64,000 nt of DNA from Halichondria panicea. Taxonomy: Eukaryota; Porifera; Demospongiae; Suberitida; Halichondriidae. The position numbers and the translations under genes are program-made. The notes beneath the pieces are model-generated. The model ran no database searches, was not told where the DNA came from, and saw only the letters and a program-made list of their open reading frames with translations. The DNA is taken from NCBI RefSeq assembly GCF_963675165.1, contig NC_087388.1:4407047-4471046 (forward strand), given 5' to 3'. Positions 13,601-23,117 of this stretch are shown here, piece after piece. The number at the start of each line of letters is the position of its first letter. Positions within the stretch are counted from its first letter, which is position 1.

Positions 13601-16238
13601 AAAGCGTGAGCAATACCATCTGATAGAACTATTTCTAGAAACCTGCAATTTACTTTGCTCCCTTTACTGTGTACACTAAGTATTTCACTTATTATTAGCA
13701 TGATCATCTTTTCCCAATCCCCCTACAGAACGGTATGAAAAATCTGAAGGCGTTCAGTGAGCAATCTCTCATAGATTGTTCCTGGGGCTATGGCAACAAC
13801 GGTTGTAACGGGGGAGAGAGTGAGAGGGCGTACAAATGGATTATCGAAAACGGGTGCATCCCAACAGAAGAGTCCTATGGGGGAGGGAAATTCCTCATGC
13901 AGGTGGGTGGAGTTTACCAAATTCTACATAACAGTTGTACTAAGCATCTTCAGCAATAATTACATGCAAAGCATGTAAGTGTGACAATAAAACCGTAAGT
14001 TACAGCTCTGTATGTGAGATTTTAGGTGTGATGCATGTATGCTACAAATCTTGTAATAGTACTATAGTACTAGTGTGTATATCTTTAGTCAGTGCACTCC
14101 AGCCATGGCTTGTAGTCAGGTACTTCCACGAATGCAATATTGAAAACTAGAGTGTTGTCTTTGAGGTACTGAGTGTTCTTGTCAGCATTGTAGTCGAAGT
14201 CAGCGTGGGAGATGAACGTATGGTAGCCATATCCTCTTTGTGCCCATCCACCACTTTGTGACTGCCATCACTGTCTGCTGGGAATGTGCTTGTGTAATTG
14301 TTCTTGTCCTCCAGTTGATTAAGTAGCCCAAATGTCACTGCCCCAGTGAACGAAAGTCTATACACATGATTATTCCTTGGCTTTACAATGGGGGGGGGGG
14401 GGGGTGGTGGTAGTAAGACAATCGTTTGTCTCCTCAACTGTTTCCAGCCTGGATTTTCTTTCCACGTTGGAGTAGACAGCCTCTAGTAAAACCGAGCAAC
14501 ACAGATAGTTATTCGAGGTCACTTCCGTTTCCAATCCCTCTCTTCCTTAATCTATGATTAGGTAGGATGCCATGCCTTTTACATGTACCTGTGGGAAGGG
14601 ACTGGGAGGGAAGGTGACTATCGACTACTTGTCTTCACTACCTCGAATCGAGGCCTCTTTTCTCAAGAGACTGGATTCGAGGCTATCACTGTGTTCACTG
14701 TGGGGTTCAAAGAAACGTATTTAACACTGGAGACCACACCCTTTTTCTTTTCATGGTTGTGTAGTCTCACTCAAGATTTCATTTCAGATTTCATGCTTGA
14801 TTTCAAGTTGCATGGGCTCTACGATATTTTCAGCCCCTCGGCTTAATTTGATTAATTTGAAGCTATACTGCCATTTTTGTCATGTAATCCTATGTGCTTT
14901 CCCCTGCATGCTTACTGCATGTACCCTTATAACAATGGAGTGCAACCTAGGATCTAGTTGAATATTATTAATTTTGCTGGTGATAGGTGAGATTGTTCTG
15001 AAGGTTTGATGTGCACATACCGTTTCCCCCACCATACACACGAGTGCAGGATGGCTTCTGCAAGGTGAACGAGAGTGAGTGTGGTGCTAGGATCTCCATG
15101 TACGTGAACACTGCCCCTGGAAACGAGACTTCCCTGATGATGGCTATCGCTGAGAGAGGACCCATCAGTGTCGCCATTGACGCTAGTCACAAGTCCTTTA
15201 ATTTCTATTCTCATGGAGTCTACTATGAACCAGCGTGTGGTGAGTGTGGTTGGTTGGTATCTAATCTTACGCTTTTGCTTCTATGTATTTTCAGTGAATT
15301 CAATTGTTACTATTAGTCATGCAGTGGCGGATCCAGGAAAAAGGAAATGGGTTCTAAACAAACGAGTATGCAGCATAACATTTTTGGGGGGTTATAAACG
15401 CCAACTTCTGGTCACACATTGTGCAGTAAGAATAGGGAAATCACATTCTCAGCCAGGGGAAGTCCCATATTAGACTGGCGTAGAGCTGCTACAAACAGTA
15501 ACTAGCTAGCCTAGGCTAATGATTGACTTTGAACACTCTTTTGTCAGTTGAGGTACAATCATTGAACCAAAATTAATTACAATAGCTATAAATTGATAAA
15601 TAGCTAGCTATAGTATAGCTGTACTAAAGCGTAATAGATAGACGGCATGAAAACTGGGTTTCATGGCACACTGGGATCTCCCTTTGGATCTGCCACTGTA
15701 TCTATTCCCACATATACATTGATGCCTACGAACGTAATGAGTGAATATGGATTCGAAACGTGTCACATTACTGCAAATTTTTGTATAGAGAGACTGAGTG
15801 TTTTATTACGGAAATCAAATTTCGGGAATATTGCGCAGATTTGAAATTTTCATGGTCATGAGACTCATAGCAAGCTTGCTATTCGTTTAATAGACCTGCA
15901 AAATCGATTATTATAACGTTTGCAACAGTTAAATCCTAATTCAATTAACCTATAATTATAATTACATGTTATGTTTCATAAACTGCTGAGCCCACCCAAT
16001 CTTGCCAATTTTATTAATTTTTTGATTCCCTTCTACAGGTAATGGAGTGGATAACCTCGATCACCAGGTCTTGGCCGTGGGTTACGGGACGCTGACCCCT
16101 GGTGATCCGGACAGTGATTACTGGTACATCAAGAACTCGTGGTCCACTCACTGGGGCAACGATGGCTACGTGCTCATGAGCAGGAAGAACAACAACTGTG
16201 GAGTCACCACTGACGCTTCTTTTGCTATACTGAACTAA
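4179..16238 (+). CDS. Secreted papain-family cysteine proteinase (26/29-kDa-proteinase type)
   Basis: Ten exons join in frame: 4179-4359, 4766-4938, 7007-7117, 10791-10914, 12516-12729, 12812-12996, 13075-13166, 13729-13902, 15050-15239 and 16039-16238, giving about 547 residues. It begins [16 protein letters not shown], a signal peptide; this Met is preferred over the upstream in-frame ATG at 4140 because it places the hydrophobic core first. Next come a long N-terminal domain (exons 1-4), an inhibitor-I29-like propeptide ([11 protein letters not shown], exon 6) and a C1A catalytic domain. All catalytic residues are visible: Gln in [13 protein letters not shown], Cys in CGSCW, His in [11 protein letters not shown], Asn in IKNSW. 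The length and the extra N-terminal domain fit the insect 26/29-kDa proteinase and Dictyostelium CfaD family, probably lysosomal or digestive (known family role). Introns 2, 3 and 4 are swollen by MITEs. Confidence 0.93.
4551..4697. repeat. Short imperfect inverted repeat in proteinase intron 1
   Basis: TATACAACCCTTAATTCTCACCTCACT at the left is matched by AGAGTGAGGTGAAAGGGTTGTATA at the right, about 145 bp overall. Probably an old MITE; no target duplication is evident. Confidence 0.4.
5435..6604. mobile_element. Foldback element with pogo/Tigger-like ends
   Basis: Long arms in opposite orientation: left CAGTAGACTGTCATTAATCC..GGCCACCCTTGGGACAGTG, right CACTGTCACAAGGGTGGCCGGATTAGCTAACTG. Matching internal blocks are CGAGATGGCCAT / CGCTATTCCG, AACCACACCCAAAACG / CGTTTTGGGTGTGGTTTTG and TCTGTCTCGAGGA / CCTCGAGACAGAACC. 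The CAGTAGACT..ATCCGGCC end resembles pogo/Tigger termini (from memory). No transposase ORF is present. It lies in proteinase intron 2 and hosts a second MITE at 5855-6243. Confidence 0.6.
5855..6243. mobile_element. MITE (CAGGGGCGTAGC ends) nested in the foldback element
   Basis: Ends CAGGGGCGTAGCTAGG and TTTTGGCTACGCCCCTG are inverted. Direct repeats AGGCT flank it at 5850-5854 and 6244-6248. The CAGxGGCGTAG end is related to the small elements at 9288-9434 and 12143-12311. Confidence 0.65.
7467..8652. mobile_element. MITE family C copy split by a later insertion
   Basis: The left part (7467-7734) and right part (8517-8652) together align with the uninterrupted copy at 32522-32876. Shared blocks are ATAAACGCCCATCTTAAATAATC, CACTGTGGGTGGAGCT, GATATCAACGCAGAGGGA, then GTGCAAGAGTTTGGAGTAGACATG and AAACGCCCGGGCGTTTAATCAAGT. 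The join sits exactly at a duplicated ATAACT. Confidence 0.7.
7735..8516. mobile_element. 782-bp insertion inside the family C MITE
   Basis: Flanked by ATAACT at 7729-7734 and 8517-8522, interrupting the family C element. It contains partial internal tandem repeats (a 46-bp unit with TTTCTACTTTAGTGACCCTG twice near 8030-8100, and a longer unit around 8195-8290 and 8325-8435). One end reads CCGTGGCCGCCCACGCGCCTCGGG next to a (CAAA)n tract. Related sequence (GAGGCGCTGTGGCACGCCTCGG followed by (TTTG)n) is at 5362-5430. No coding potential. Confidence 0.6.
9189..9577. mobile_element. MITE family D with nested element
   Basis: Inverted ends CAAGGGCTTATAAAGAGAAG and its complement; 7-bp direct repeats GTGAGAT at 9182-9188 and 9578-9584. 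The middle is occupied by a separate 147-bp MITE (9288-9434). Confidence 0.75.
9288..9434. mobile_element. Small MITE family E (CAGTGGxGTAGG)
   Basis: Ends CAGTGGTGTAGGGAG and CTTTCTACGCCACTG are inverted, with 5-bp flanks TACTA at 9283-9287 and 9435-9439. The interior includes GGGCTCCAGCCCCTGGAGCCC. A close copy lies at 12143-12311. Confidence 0.75.
10138..10706 (-). repeat. Repeat family A, full copy in proteinase intron 3
   Basis: Reverse complement of the copy at position 1: starts with GAAAGCACCACGGGTGCTGATGCCTCGG and ends with an (AC)n tract (about 10631-10668), TACCTCGCTTGCGCATGCGC and CACCGAGGCATAATAA. The splice acceptor of exon 4 lies 85 bp downstream. Confidence 0.75.
10975..11265. 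mobile_element. MITE-like inverted repeat in proteinase intron 4
   Basis: TGTGAAAAATTGCTAGGATT...AAACACCAAAAAGCGTAGAAACAAGAAAGCGG on the left is inverted on the right as CCCGCTTTCTTGTTTCTATGCTTTTTGGTG..CAATCCTAGCAATTTTTCACA, with an AT-rich centre. Confidence 0.6.
12143..12311. mobile_element. Small MITE family E, second copy
   Basis: Shares CGTAG-GAAGTAATTTCTCAATGG, GGGGGCTCTAG, GCCTAGAAAGATGGGGGG and GGAGCCCCCC blocks with the element at 9288-9434, with inverted CAATGGCGTAGG / CCTACGCCACTG ends. Confidence 0.7.
13234..13428. mobile_element. MITE family B (TACCGTATAGC ends)
   Basis: Begins TACCGTATAGCAGGTATATTTCG and ends CGAATTATACCCGTTATACGGTA; interior alternates blocks like AATTTCGCGGAAT. 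Sister elements are at 26090-26281, 49936-50173 and 63342-63551, with a fragment at 53420-53523. It lies in proteinase intron 7. Confidence 0.75.
14085..14360 (-). pseudogene. TRAF-type MATH-domain relic antisense in a proteinase intron
   Basis: On the minus strand one frame gives [17 protein letters not shown] and a second frame gives [16 protein letters not shown], then [14 protein letters not shown] and [14 protein letters not shown] before a stop at 14085-14087. This order (LLNQLEDKN, then TFISH, then QYLKDDTL, then a KPWLECT end) is the C-terminal half of the TRAF/MATH domain. The two halves lie in different frames, joined near 14232-14240, and nothing upstream restores a RING, zinc finger or longer MATH domain. 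I read it as a truncated, frameshifted TRAF copy that inserted into proteinase intron 8. An exon of a live nested gene is possible but less likely. Confidence 0.7.
15322..15698. mobile_element. hAT-like MITE (CAGTGGCGGATCCAG ends), family H
   Basis: Inverted termini CAGTGGCGGATCCAG and TTGGATCTGCCACTG, 377 bp, in proteinase intron 9. A truncated inverted relative lies at 21858-22003. The CAGTGGCGGAT end is hAT-like (from memory); I see no clear 8-bp flank duplication. Confidence 0.6.
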
Positions 16239-16323
16239 CTCTTAACCTGTTTTTGAGTTGACTGAGTACATACTTTTATTTTCGTATGTGTCCCCCTTCC
16301 CAATTGCTTTGCTGCTACTATTG

Positions 16324-16329
16324 AATAAA
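16324..16329 (+). other. Polyadenylation signal of the cysteine proteinase
   Basis: AATAAA 85 bp after the TAA at 16236-16238, in a short 3' UTR. It fits a gene end here. Confidence 0.6.
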
Positions 16330-17980
16330 CCTTGGGATACATTAAGTTTGGTACAGCTCTTGTTGAATTTATGGCTGCATGCTTGTGCTGATGCTCAATA
16401 TTTGAAAAGCGTTACGTGTGGTAGAGAATAACTCTTGACACAGCACATGACTCGCAAGTCATCACTGTTACACAGCGAACAGCTTGTGAGTCTACACTGT
16501 ACAGTACATGCATAATTATTATATCGAGTAACACGTTGACCATATAGATATTGACAATTAATGCAGTTTAGACATGCATGGTGTCTCCTTGGAATATACC
16601 CCTCGAAAGATAGGAAATTATCGTGTTGACTACATCTTCATACTAACGAATGCTACTATACACGCATTCCTTAACATCTAACTGCTGATGGAATTGTAGA
16701 ATGTTCGAAATTAGATTGTGAGCAACGGAATCTAGAAATGATATAAGTGGCGAATCATTTGATTTAGCATGTTCTACAATTTAAAAATATGCTCCATGAT
16801 GCCTCTTATACATTATAGAGGCAAACCAATTATAGCTGTAAGATAGAATGTCACCCATGAGGGCCCTTGAGGGGGGAATTACCCCATTATTAATATTGGT
16901 GGACACTATAGGTGTACATGTAGATTGTCCCCCTGAACAGCCTATAATTATACTCTAGGGTATAGGGGATCGCCAACACTAAACTAAAAATGTTAACCTC
17001 TTAAACTAGTTTGTAGAGACTTGTATTATATGGCCTTGCGATAGAAAAGCTATAGGACACGTACAGAAAAGAATATGGTATAGGCTCAGACGTTTACGAT
17101 AGCCCTACGCATGCAGGCAATGTGAATGTACGTGTTATTTGTTGTTACTTGTTGTTCATGTTGTTGTGAGTGCATTCACATTTAAGCACTTTTTTGGTGG
17201 TCAATATTTACCAGATCTGTACCATAATTATATACATAACATGCATAATCGGAATAAATTGGGAGAGGACCGACATAAAACAGCATGCAGCTAAAATTAA
17301 TATGTATGCTAGAATCTATACCACTTATCAGTTCATTTGTCAGTTCATTACTGTGTTCGATAAAATAATGCTTGATGCATGGGCGGTAACGCACAACTTA
17401 GCTTGGAGGGGTTTGTCCACCAGATATATATAAGTAAGGGGCTACCGGGTGAGACGCATACGCGGTGGCCAGATTTGAGTGTTGTTGGTCTTTGGTCCAT
17501 GGATTGCATAGGTAGGCTGTATTTATGATTACGGATGTCCTAGGTGATTGGAACTTGAGGCAACAACATTTGGTGCGTGCATGTTCAAGCCATAGGAACA
17601 CATGATAATCACAACAGTTACTATATTACAAGGTGTAAACTAACCCTTCTGGCCTTGTGTATGATAATAATGCTAGTATATAGCAGTCATGACAAGGCTG
17701 AGTGATATGTTGGAGGAAGTGGATACTGCATAAATATACAGTATGTATAAGCATCGATGAGCATGCATGTAAAATTATATTATTGCTCCCTCAATTAAGG
17801 CAAGGGACCCCAGTTGCTATGATACAGACCCCAAGTGGGGTATAGGTTATAGTTATGCCTCAGATTCTGAAAACACACCTTCATAAGATCAGCAATGATC
17901 ACCCTCACTGGCAGAAAATATACCCTCATAAGATTAGCAAGCATGCACCATTGCTGGCAGAAAGTACACCTTCATTATAC

Positions 17981-18085
17981 AGGGTTTTGCAGAATTCTTG
18001 CAACAGGGCTAAACAGACACAGCAATGACTTCCATATATGGAAGTCAAGTCAACTGCTGACTTAAAATATTGTGTGTACTATGCA
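17981..18085 (-). repeat. Repeat family G (TTCCATATATGGAA core), copy 1
   Basis: Reads ACAGGGTTTTGCAGAATTCTTGCAACAGGGCTAAACAGACACAGC followed by a GACTTCCATATATGGAAGTC palindrome. It is inverted relative to two head-to-tail copies at 18668-18757 and 18762-18844. Confidence 0.6.
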
Positions 18086-18515
18086 GGGTGTCATACTGCT
18101 CATACAGAGGAGGGATATGATTATATCCTTCCTCTGGCTCCAATCTCCCCCCCCCCTAAAATGTGCATTTAGGTACTCAGTTGTATTTGAGTGCCCATAG
18201 CGGTATAGGGTATCGAAATAACTGTTGACCTTTTTTTTTTATGTTCTGGTGATGTTTCAAATGGTAATGTTTGAAAGTCCCCTCTCTAATTGCAATTGTA
18301 TGACACTCTGGTATGTGTATAATTATTTGAATGGCTTGAATTGAAAGTTGTCCTGTGAGCCTAAAAGAGAGCATCATGCACAAGATCAGGAGGACATCCT
18401 GACAAGATTTAAGGTGGTGCATGGACGGTGTACCAGGTGGAAATGTCGTAAAGTTGGTGACAAGACAATTTGCTTCAACTGTGTGCAGAACTGTTGCTCT
18501 TTTCAATGACACCCT
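18086..18515. mobile_element. MITE family F (CAGGGTGTCATAC ends)
   Basis: Starts CAGGGTGTCATACTGC and ends AATGACACCCTG. The left 160 bp (GGGATAT..CCTCCCCCTAGCTCCAAT type sequence, then ACTGTTGACCTTTTTTT) match the shorter copy at 43150-43345. Confidence 0.5.
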
Positions 18516-18667
18516 GATAAGCATTTCCATGGTGCACCACCCACCACCTTAATTAAATCTTGTGAATAAGCTGATGCTCTCTTAATTAAGGCCCCAGGAC
18601 ATCTTTTAATTCAAAATACAGATACCTGCACATGTACAATAATAAAAGTAATAACAAAATTAATAGT

Positions 18668-18844
18668 AAAAGTCAGCAGTTGACTTCCATATATGGAAGT
18701 CATTGCTGTGTCTGCTTAGCCCTGTTACAAGAACTCTGCAAAACCCTGTACCCAAAATATTATAGTCAGCAGTTGACTTCCATATATGGAAGTCTTTGCA
18801 GTGTCTGTTTAGCCCTGTTGCAAGGATTTTGCAAAACCCTGTAT
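18668..18844 (+). repeat. Repeat family G, two tandem copies
   Basis: Two head-to-tail units of about 90 bp each contain GTCAGCAGTTGACTTCCATA, TATGGAAGTC, TTAGCCCTGTT and GCAAAACCCTGTA. Confidence 0.65.
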
Positions 18845-19800
18845 TAGCAAGCACCCTCACTGGCAGAAAAGACACCCTCGAAAGCACGCTCAATGATGTA
18901 TGAAAACACGCCCTCATTGAAATTTTGCAGTCACCCTAATTTTAATACTAATATATATAATATCACACCATACTAACTTGCTCTGCCATTTTGTTATGAA
19001 GCAGCTATAGAGTGGTTTTTCCCTGGGAATATCCCTACTGCATGTCTAACAATAATTATGGTTGCACTTTTGGTATTAATTTTGTGCATGTGCATACCAT
19101 TACATATAGAGAATTTCGTCAGATGTCAATAATCGTCAGCTAAAAATGCGCAAACAAAACAAGAGATTCTAACTAACTGCACACACTAATAGGTAGCTAT
19201 GGGGACTATGGTTTCACCACAACAACCCTACACCACTCAGAATAATTGTCACAGGTATACAGCTGGCACAGGGAAGTCGTATCGTATCTACATCAGACTA
19301 CTCGGTTATTCACAATCATAATAAATAATTAATACTAAATTCATTTCATAAATAAACAAAATTACGACATTGTACCTGTACAATGATGCTAATCACTGTA
19401 CAACAAATACAAAATTGCTCGCTCGCCCCAAACATGCTTTGCATGCTCCTAGTTATGGATCTATATTATAACTATACTGTAGTTCCTCTAGTGGATCAGC
19501 CAGACCTGAAGGACGTGATCCATGAGACTATACTTCCCCGTTTATTTTTCATAATTATGCATGTATGGGCGTGGCAGTGGTGGCGCATATGCACAAAGCC
19601 CCACTGCACTATATAAGGCCACTATCTTCAATACTGCATGTTGGGCTTGGACACTCGAGTAGAATCTACCTACAGACACTCTCACTCTGAAAGACCAGCT
19701 GCCCAATGGCTACTTGTGGACATGAGAGTGGACAGTCATCGCCACTAGTTAGTGAGTTCGAGTATAGACAAACTAATTGAAGAATTCTACATGGTCTAGT

Positions 19801-21518
19801 AGATCTTACGGTGGCCCTGAAGGTCGCTCAGCAGTTGTGTTCTCTCAACTTGGTGTTCTGCACTTGAGCTTCGCTAGTTGAGCCTTCGCTAGTTGAGTGA
19901 TCGCTAGTTGAGTAATCGCTAGTTGAGCCTTCGCTAGTTGAGTGATCGCTAGTTGAGCCTTCGCTAGTTGAGTGATCGCTAGTTGAGTGATCGCTAGTTG
20001 AGCCTTCGCTAGTTGAGTCTTCGCTAGTTGAGTCTTCACTAGTTGAGCCTTCGCTAGTTGAGTGATCGTAGTCTCGAATACCCGCCTCAACCTAAAAGCT
20101 TGAGTCTGGTCAAACTCACATATGAACTTTGTTCTGCACAGTCAACAAAGTCAAGTGGGCTACACGCCCACAAGCATAGTGATAAAGCCACAAGCCACCG
20201 CATGTTAGGGACAGAACATACACAGAGGGCTATATCAGACAGTGTATCAATTAAGGCTAGGAGTTGAAAGCCTACGAGAAAAACACTGAGCTTGAAGCCA
20301 TCATTGCACAGAGCTAGAGGGCTATGAAACCATGGTCGACGGTCACATTCACTTAATTAAATGAGCATTTAGGCTGTTAATTTCGACAAGGTGTTCCAAA
20401 GGTCCTGTTGCTAGTCTGGAGAGTTCTAGTATCACATCCTTACAACTCTCTCCATGAATGTTCCTACGTCGCCTTCTGTCAGGGGCTAATTCTTTCTACT
20501 AGTAACAATCCATGCTGCCGTGGCGGTTAGCTATAATGATATTCATGTAGACTATAATTTTATTCATGTTTCACACCCACTTGTGGTCAATTAAATGTCC
20601 AAGAAATTCCTGGACACACTTGAACCAAACCTCAATGTGAGTTTGACCAGACTCAAGCTTTTAGGTTGAGGCGGGTATTCGAGACTAGAGTGATCGCTAG
20701 TTGAGTCTTCGATAGTTGACGACCTTTGACCTATGGGTGTGGTTTGATGCACTAAATTTAGGTACATGCAGGCAAGTACGTGCAGCAAGTGGCAAGATCC
20801 AAGCTGTACAATGGCAGTATACAGCACTACCTGCAGTATATTTATCAAGAGATATAGATATAGACAACAACTAGAGCTACAAGACAAGTTGTACAGAAAT
20901 ATATACAGGCCATAATTTATGGCCTGGGCATAATACTATTGTTATTTCATGTTCTGTTTTGTGAAGTTAGTGAAAAAATAATTATTACTCAAAGAAGAAT
21001 ATTATTCAAAGATGCTCATGACAATGTACGTGGGGGCAACTCAATAACTAGTCAATAAACAAAAGAGCGAGTGATTTGACTGATGAAGATGTGTATCAGG
21101 TTGCACAATGAATACCAGATGAGATAGATCTACAGGTTCACTACAGTTAAACTCTTCTTACTTCACTTCAGTGGCTAGCCAGCTAGCTATTCTTTATCTT
21201 GCAAGCTGCTTCTCATTATGGTCTCGCTAGCTAGACTAGGTAGCTGCGGTTACCAACAAACCACACCCATAGCCTTATAGGTCAAAGGTCGTCAACTATC
21301 GAAGACTCAACTAGCGAAGCTCAACTAGCGATCACTCAACTAGCGAAGGCTCAACTAGCGATCACTCAACTAGCGAAGGCTCAACTAGCGAAGCTCAACT
21401 AGCGATCACTCAACTAGCGATCACTCAACTAGCGAAAGCTCAACTAGCGAAGCTCAAGTGCAGAACACCAAGTTGAGAACACAACTGCTGAGTGACCTTC
21501 AGGGCCACCGTAAGATCT
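19801..21518. mobile_element. Foldback element with 15-bp minisatellite arms
   Basis: Ends AGATCTTACGGTGGCCCTGA and the inverted GGGCCACCGTAAGATCT bracket 1.7 kb. Each arm continues with GCAGTTGTGTTCTCAACTTGGTG-type sequence and then tandem copies of a ~15-bp unit (TCGCTAGTTGAGTGA / CTTCGCTAGTTGAGC; about 19862-20067 on the left, 21305-21460 inverted on the right), then GACGACCTTTGACC / GGTCAAAGGTCGTC. The left arm is interrupted by the element at 20069-20687. The roughly 500-bp centre has no coding signal. Confidence 0.7.
20069..20687. mobile_element. Nested 619-bp element with 9-bp target duplication (MULE-like)
   Basis: Terminal inverted repeats TAGTCTCGAATACCCGCCTC.. and ..GAGGCGGGTATTCGAGACTA extend about 45 bp. 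GAGTGATCG flanks both sides (20060-20068 and 20688-20696), and the minisatellite continues directly after it. A 9-bp duplication is typical of Mutator-like elements (known); the class assignment is inference. No transposase is present. Confidence 0.7.
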
Positions 21519-23100
21519 ATACTAATTTCAGCCTGAATAGCCACGGTGATACCTCTAATTAAGGCAACCCTCCAAATATGCAACATCCTCGAGCTCAGGC
21601 AATTTTCTGACCTCTAAAAGTAGCGGACTGCTGCAGTGACAACATTCTAAATGGCGCGAATGTAACCACACCCTAGCCTTGATTCTAGCCCACTGGAAAA
21701 TACACGTTTAGAAATCGAGGCAAGTAGACTGAGTAGAGCTACCTCCAATTAGATGCAAACTATGCGACACCAAGTCTTTGACATCATTTTTACCTCTAAA
21801 AAAGCAACCTCTGGCTTCCTAATTATTAAAAAGTGTCGCCTTAATTAGTTATAGTAGCTAGCTCTACACAAGTCTGACTTCCCCTGGCTGAGAATGGGAT
21901 TTTCCCTAGTCTTACTGCACAACGTGTGACCGGAAGTAGGCGTAACCCCAAAAATGTTCGCACGCTTGTTAGTTTGGAACCCCCTTTTCTGGATCTGCAG
22001 TCTATTGATAATCATTAATGATGAAGTTCACTGCATTATTAGCCGCGGCCGTTATTATATATACGATATACACCTATATACGCCTATATACGATTACAGT
22101 GGAACCTCTCATAATGGACCCTCCCACTAGAGGACAACCTCTTTATAAAGGACACTAGCTAGATTAAAATCAATATATAATTACACAGAAAAAACCTCCC
22201 ACAAGCGGATGTTCTTGATTCCGGACAGAGGACAAGCTTCGTTCTCCCAACTGACTAACTCTTGTGTAAAATTGCCTCTTATAAACGGACAAACAGGAAA
22301 CCACACCCACATTTTATGTCCAATATGGTAGTAGAGGTCGTTTATAATGTTATTGCTAATACTGCAGATCTACGTAGATCAATCGGTGAGCGACTTCATT
22401 TGAGAACAAAAGTTTTGTTTGATTCAATTGTCAATGAGCGAAAGAGTTCTATTGACCCGTCGTACAATACACATATATAGTATAGCACAAACTTTTTGAG
22501 GCATCACTTAAATTTCGTAGAATTGCCTCTAAAAAGCAATTCGTTGAATAAATAAGCCCCTTAAAAATGTCACGCTATGCGGTATACCTGCACTCCTGCG
22601 TACAACATAAACGACAGAAAAATCCACGCATAACTCGCTAACATACTATAGCTTTGCTCGCCCTATTATAGCTATATATAGATCAGTAAGCTATATTAAA
22701 GCAATATACTTATGGGATTGTTATCCTCCTAGTGATTGAAGCACTGCATGTCCTTTTGTAGAGTTTCAGTGTCTTTATTTCATGTCCTTTTTCAAGTTTG
22801 AATTAGAGAGTCTATATAGCTATTGAAGCCAGCCGTTGTATAAACTTAATAAGATGCTCATAGAGCACAGCGGCAAACATAATGATTAACGGAATAAGAG
22901 ACCTGACAGCCAACTTACTCAATGAAATCTGCAGTGACGTCTGTATAGAGCTAGAACTACAACTGTATAAGTGGTGAACACATGGGGTAACAATGCTATT
23001 TATCATGACTGTAATAACTTGTGTGCATGTCACATAAAGCTTACAGCCATGCATGAGTGGTATTAGAGACATTCAAGTGTACGGATTGTTTTTTTAGGGC
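21519..23100. other. Intergenic region with degenerate repeats
   Basis: It holds a truncated inverted family H copy (21858-22003: CTTCCCCTGGCTGAGAATGG, CACAACGTGTGACCGGAAGT) and a degenerate family B-like stretch near 22490-22590. No exon is supported. An undetected 5' exon of the downstream DD-LRR gene could lie in its last few hundred bases. Confidence 0.45.
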
Positions 23101-23117
23101 ATGAATTTACCCTACAC

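Larger units (their letters stand above)
16330..19790. other. Gene-poor intergenic stretch
   Basis: I see no supportable exon on either strand. The interval holds AT-rich unique sequence plus the two small repeat families listed at 17981-18844. ORFs here are short, with no recognisable motif. Confidence 0.5.

Noticed and set aside
14583-14846. 87-codon ORF between proteinase exons 8 and 9
   Set aside because: Intronic, no conserved motif, and no matching phase with either neighbouring exon.
19845-20090. 81-residue ORF on the minus strand made of five-residue repeats (AQLAK/TQLAI), reminiscent of pentapeptide-repeat proteins
   Set aside because: It is simply the 15-bp minisatellite of a foldback element read in frame; the inverted arm and a nested transposon show it is not a gene.
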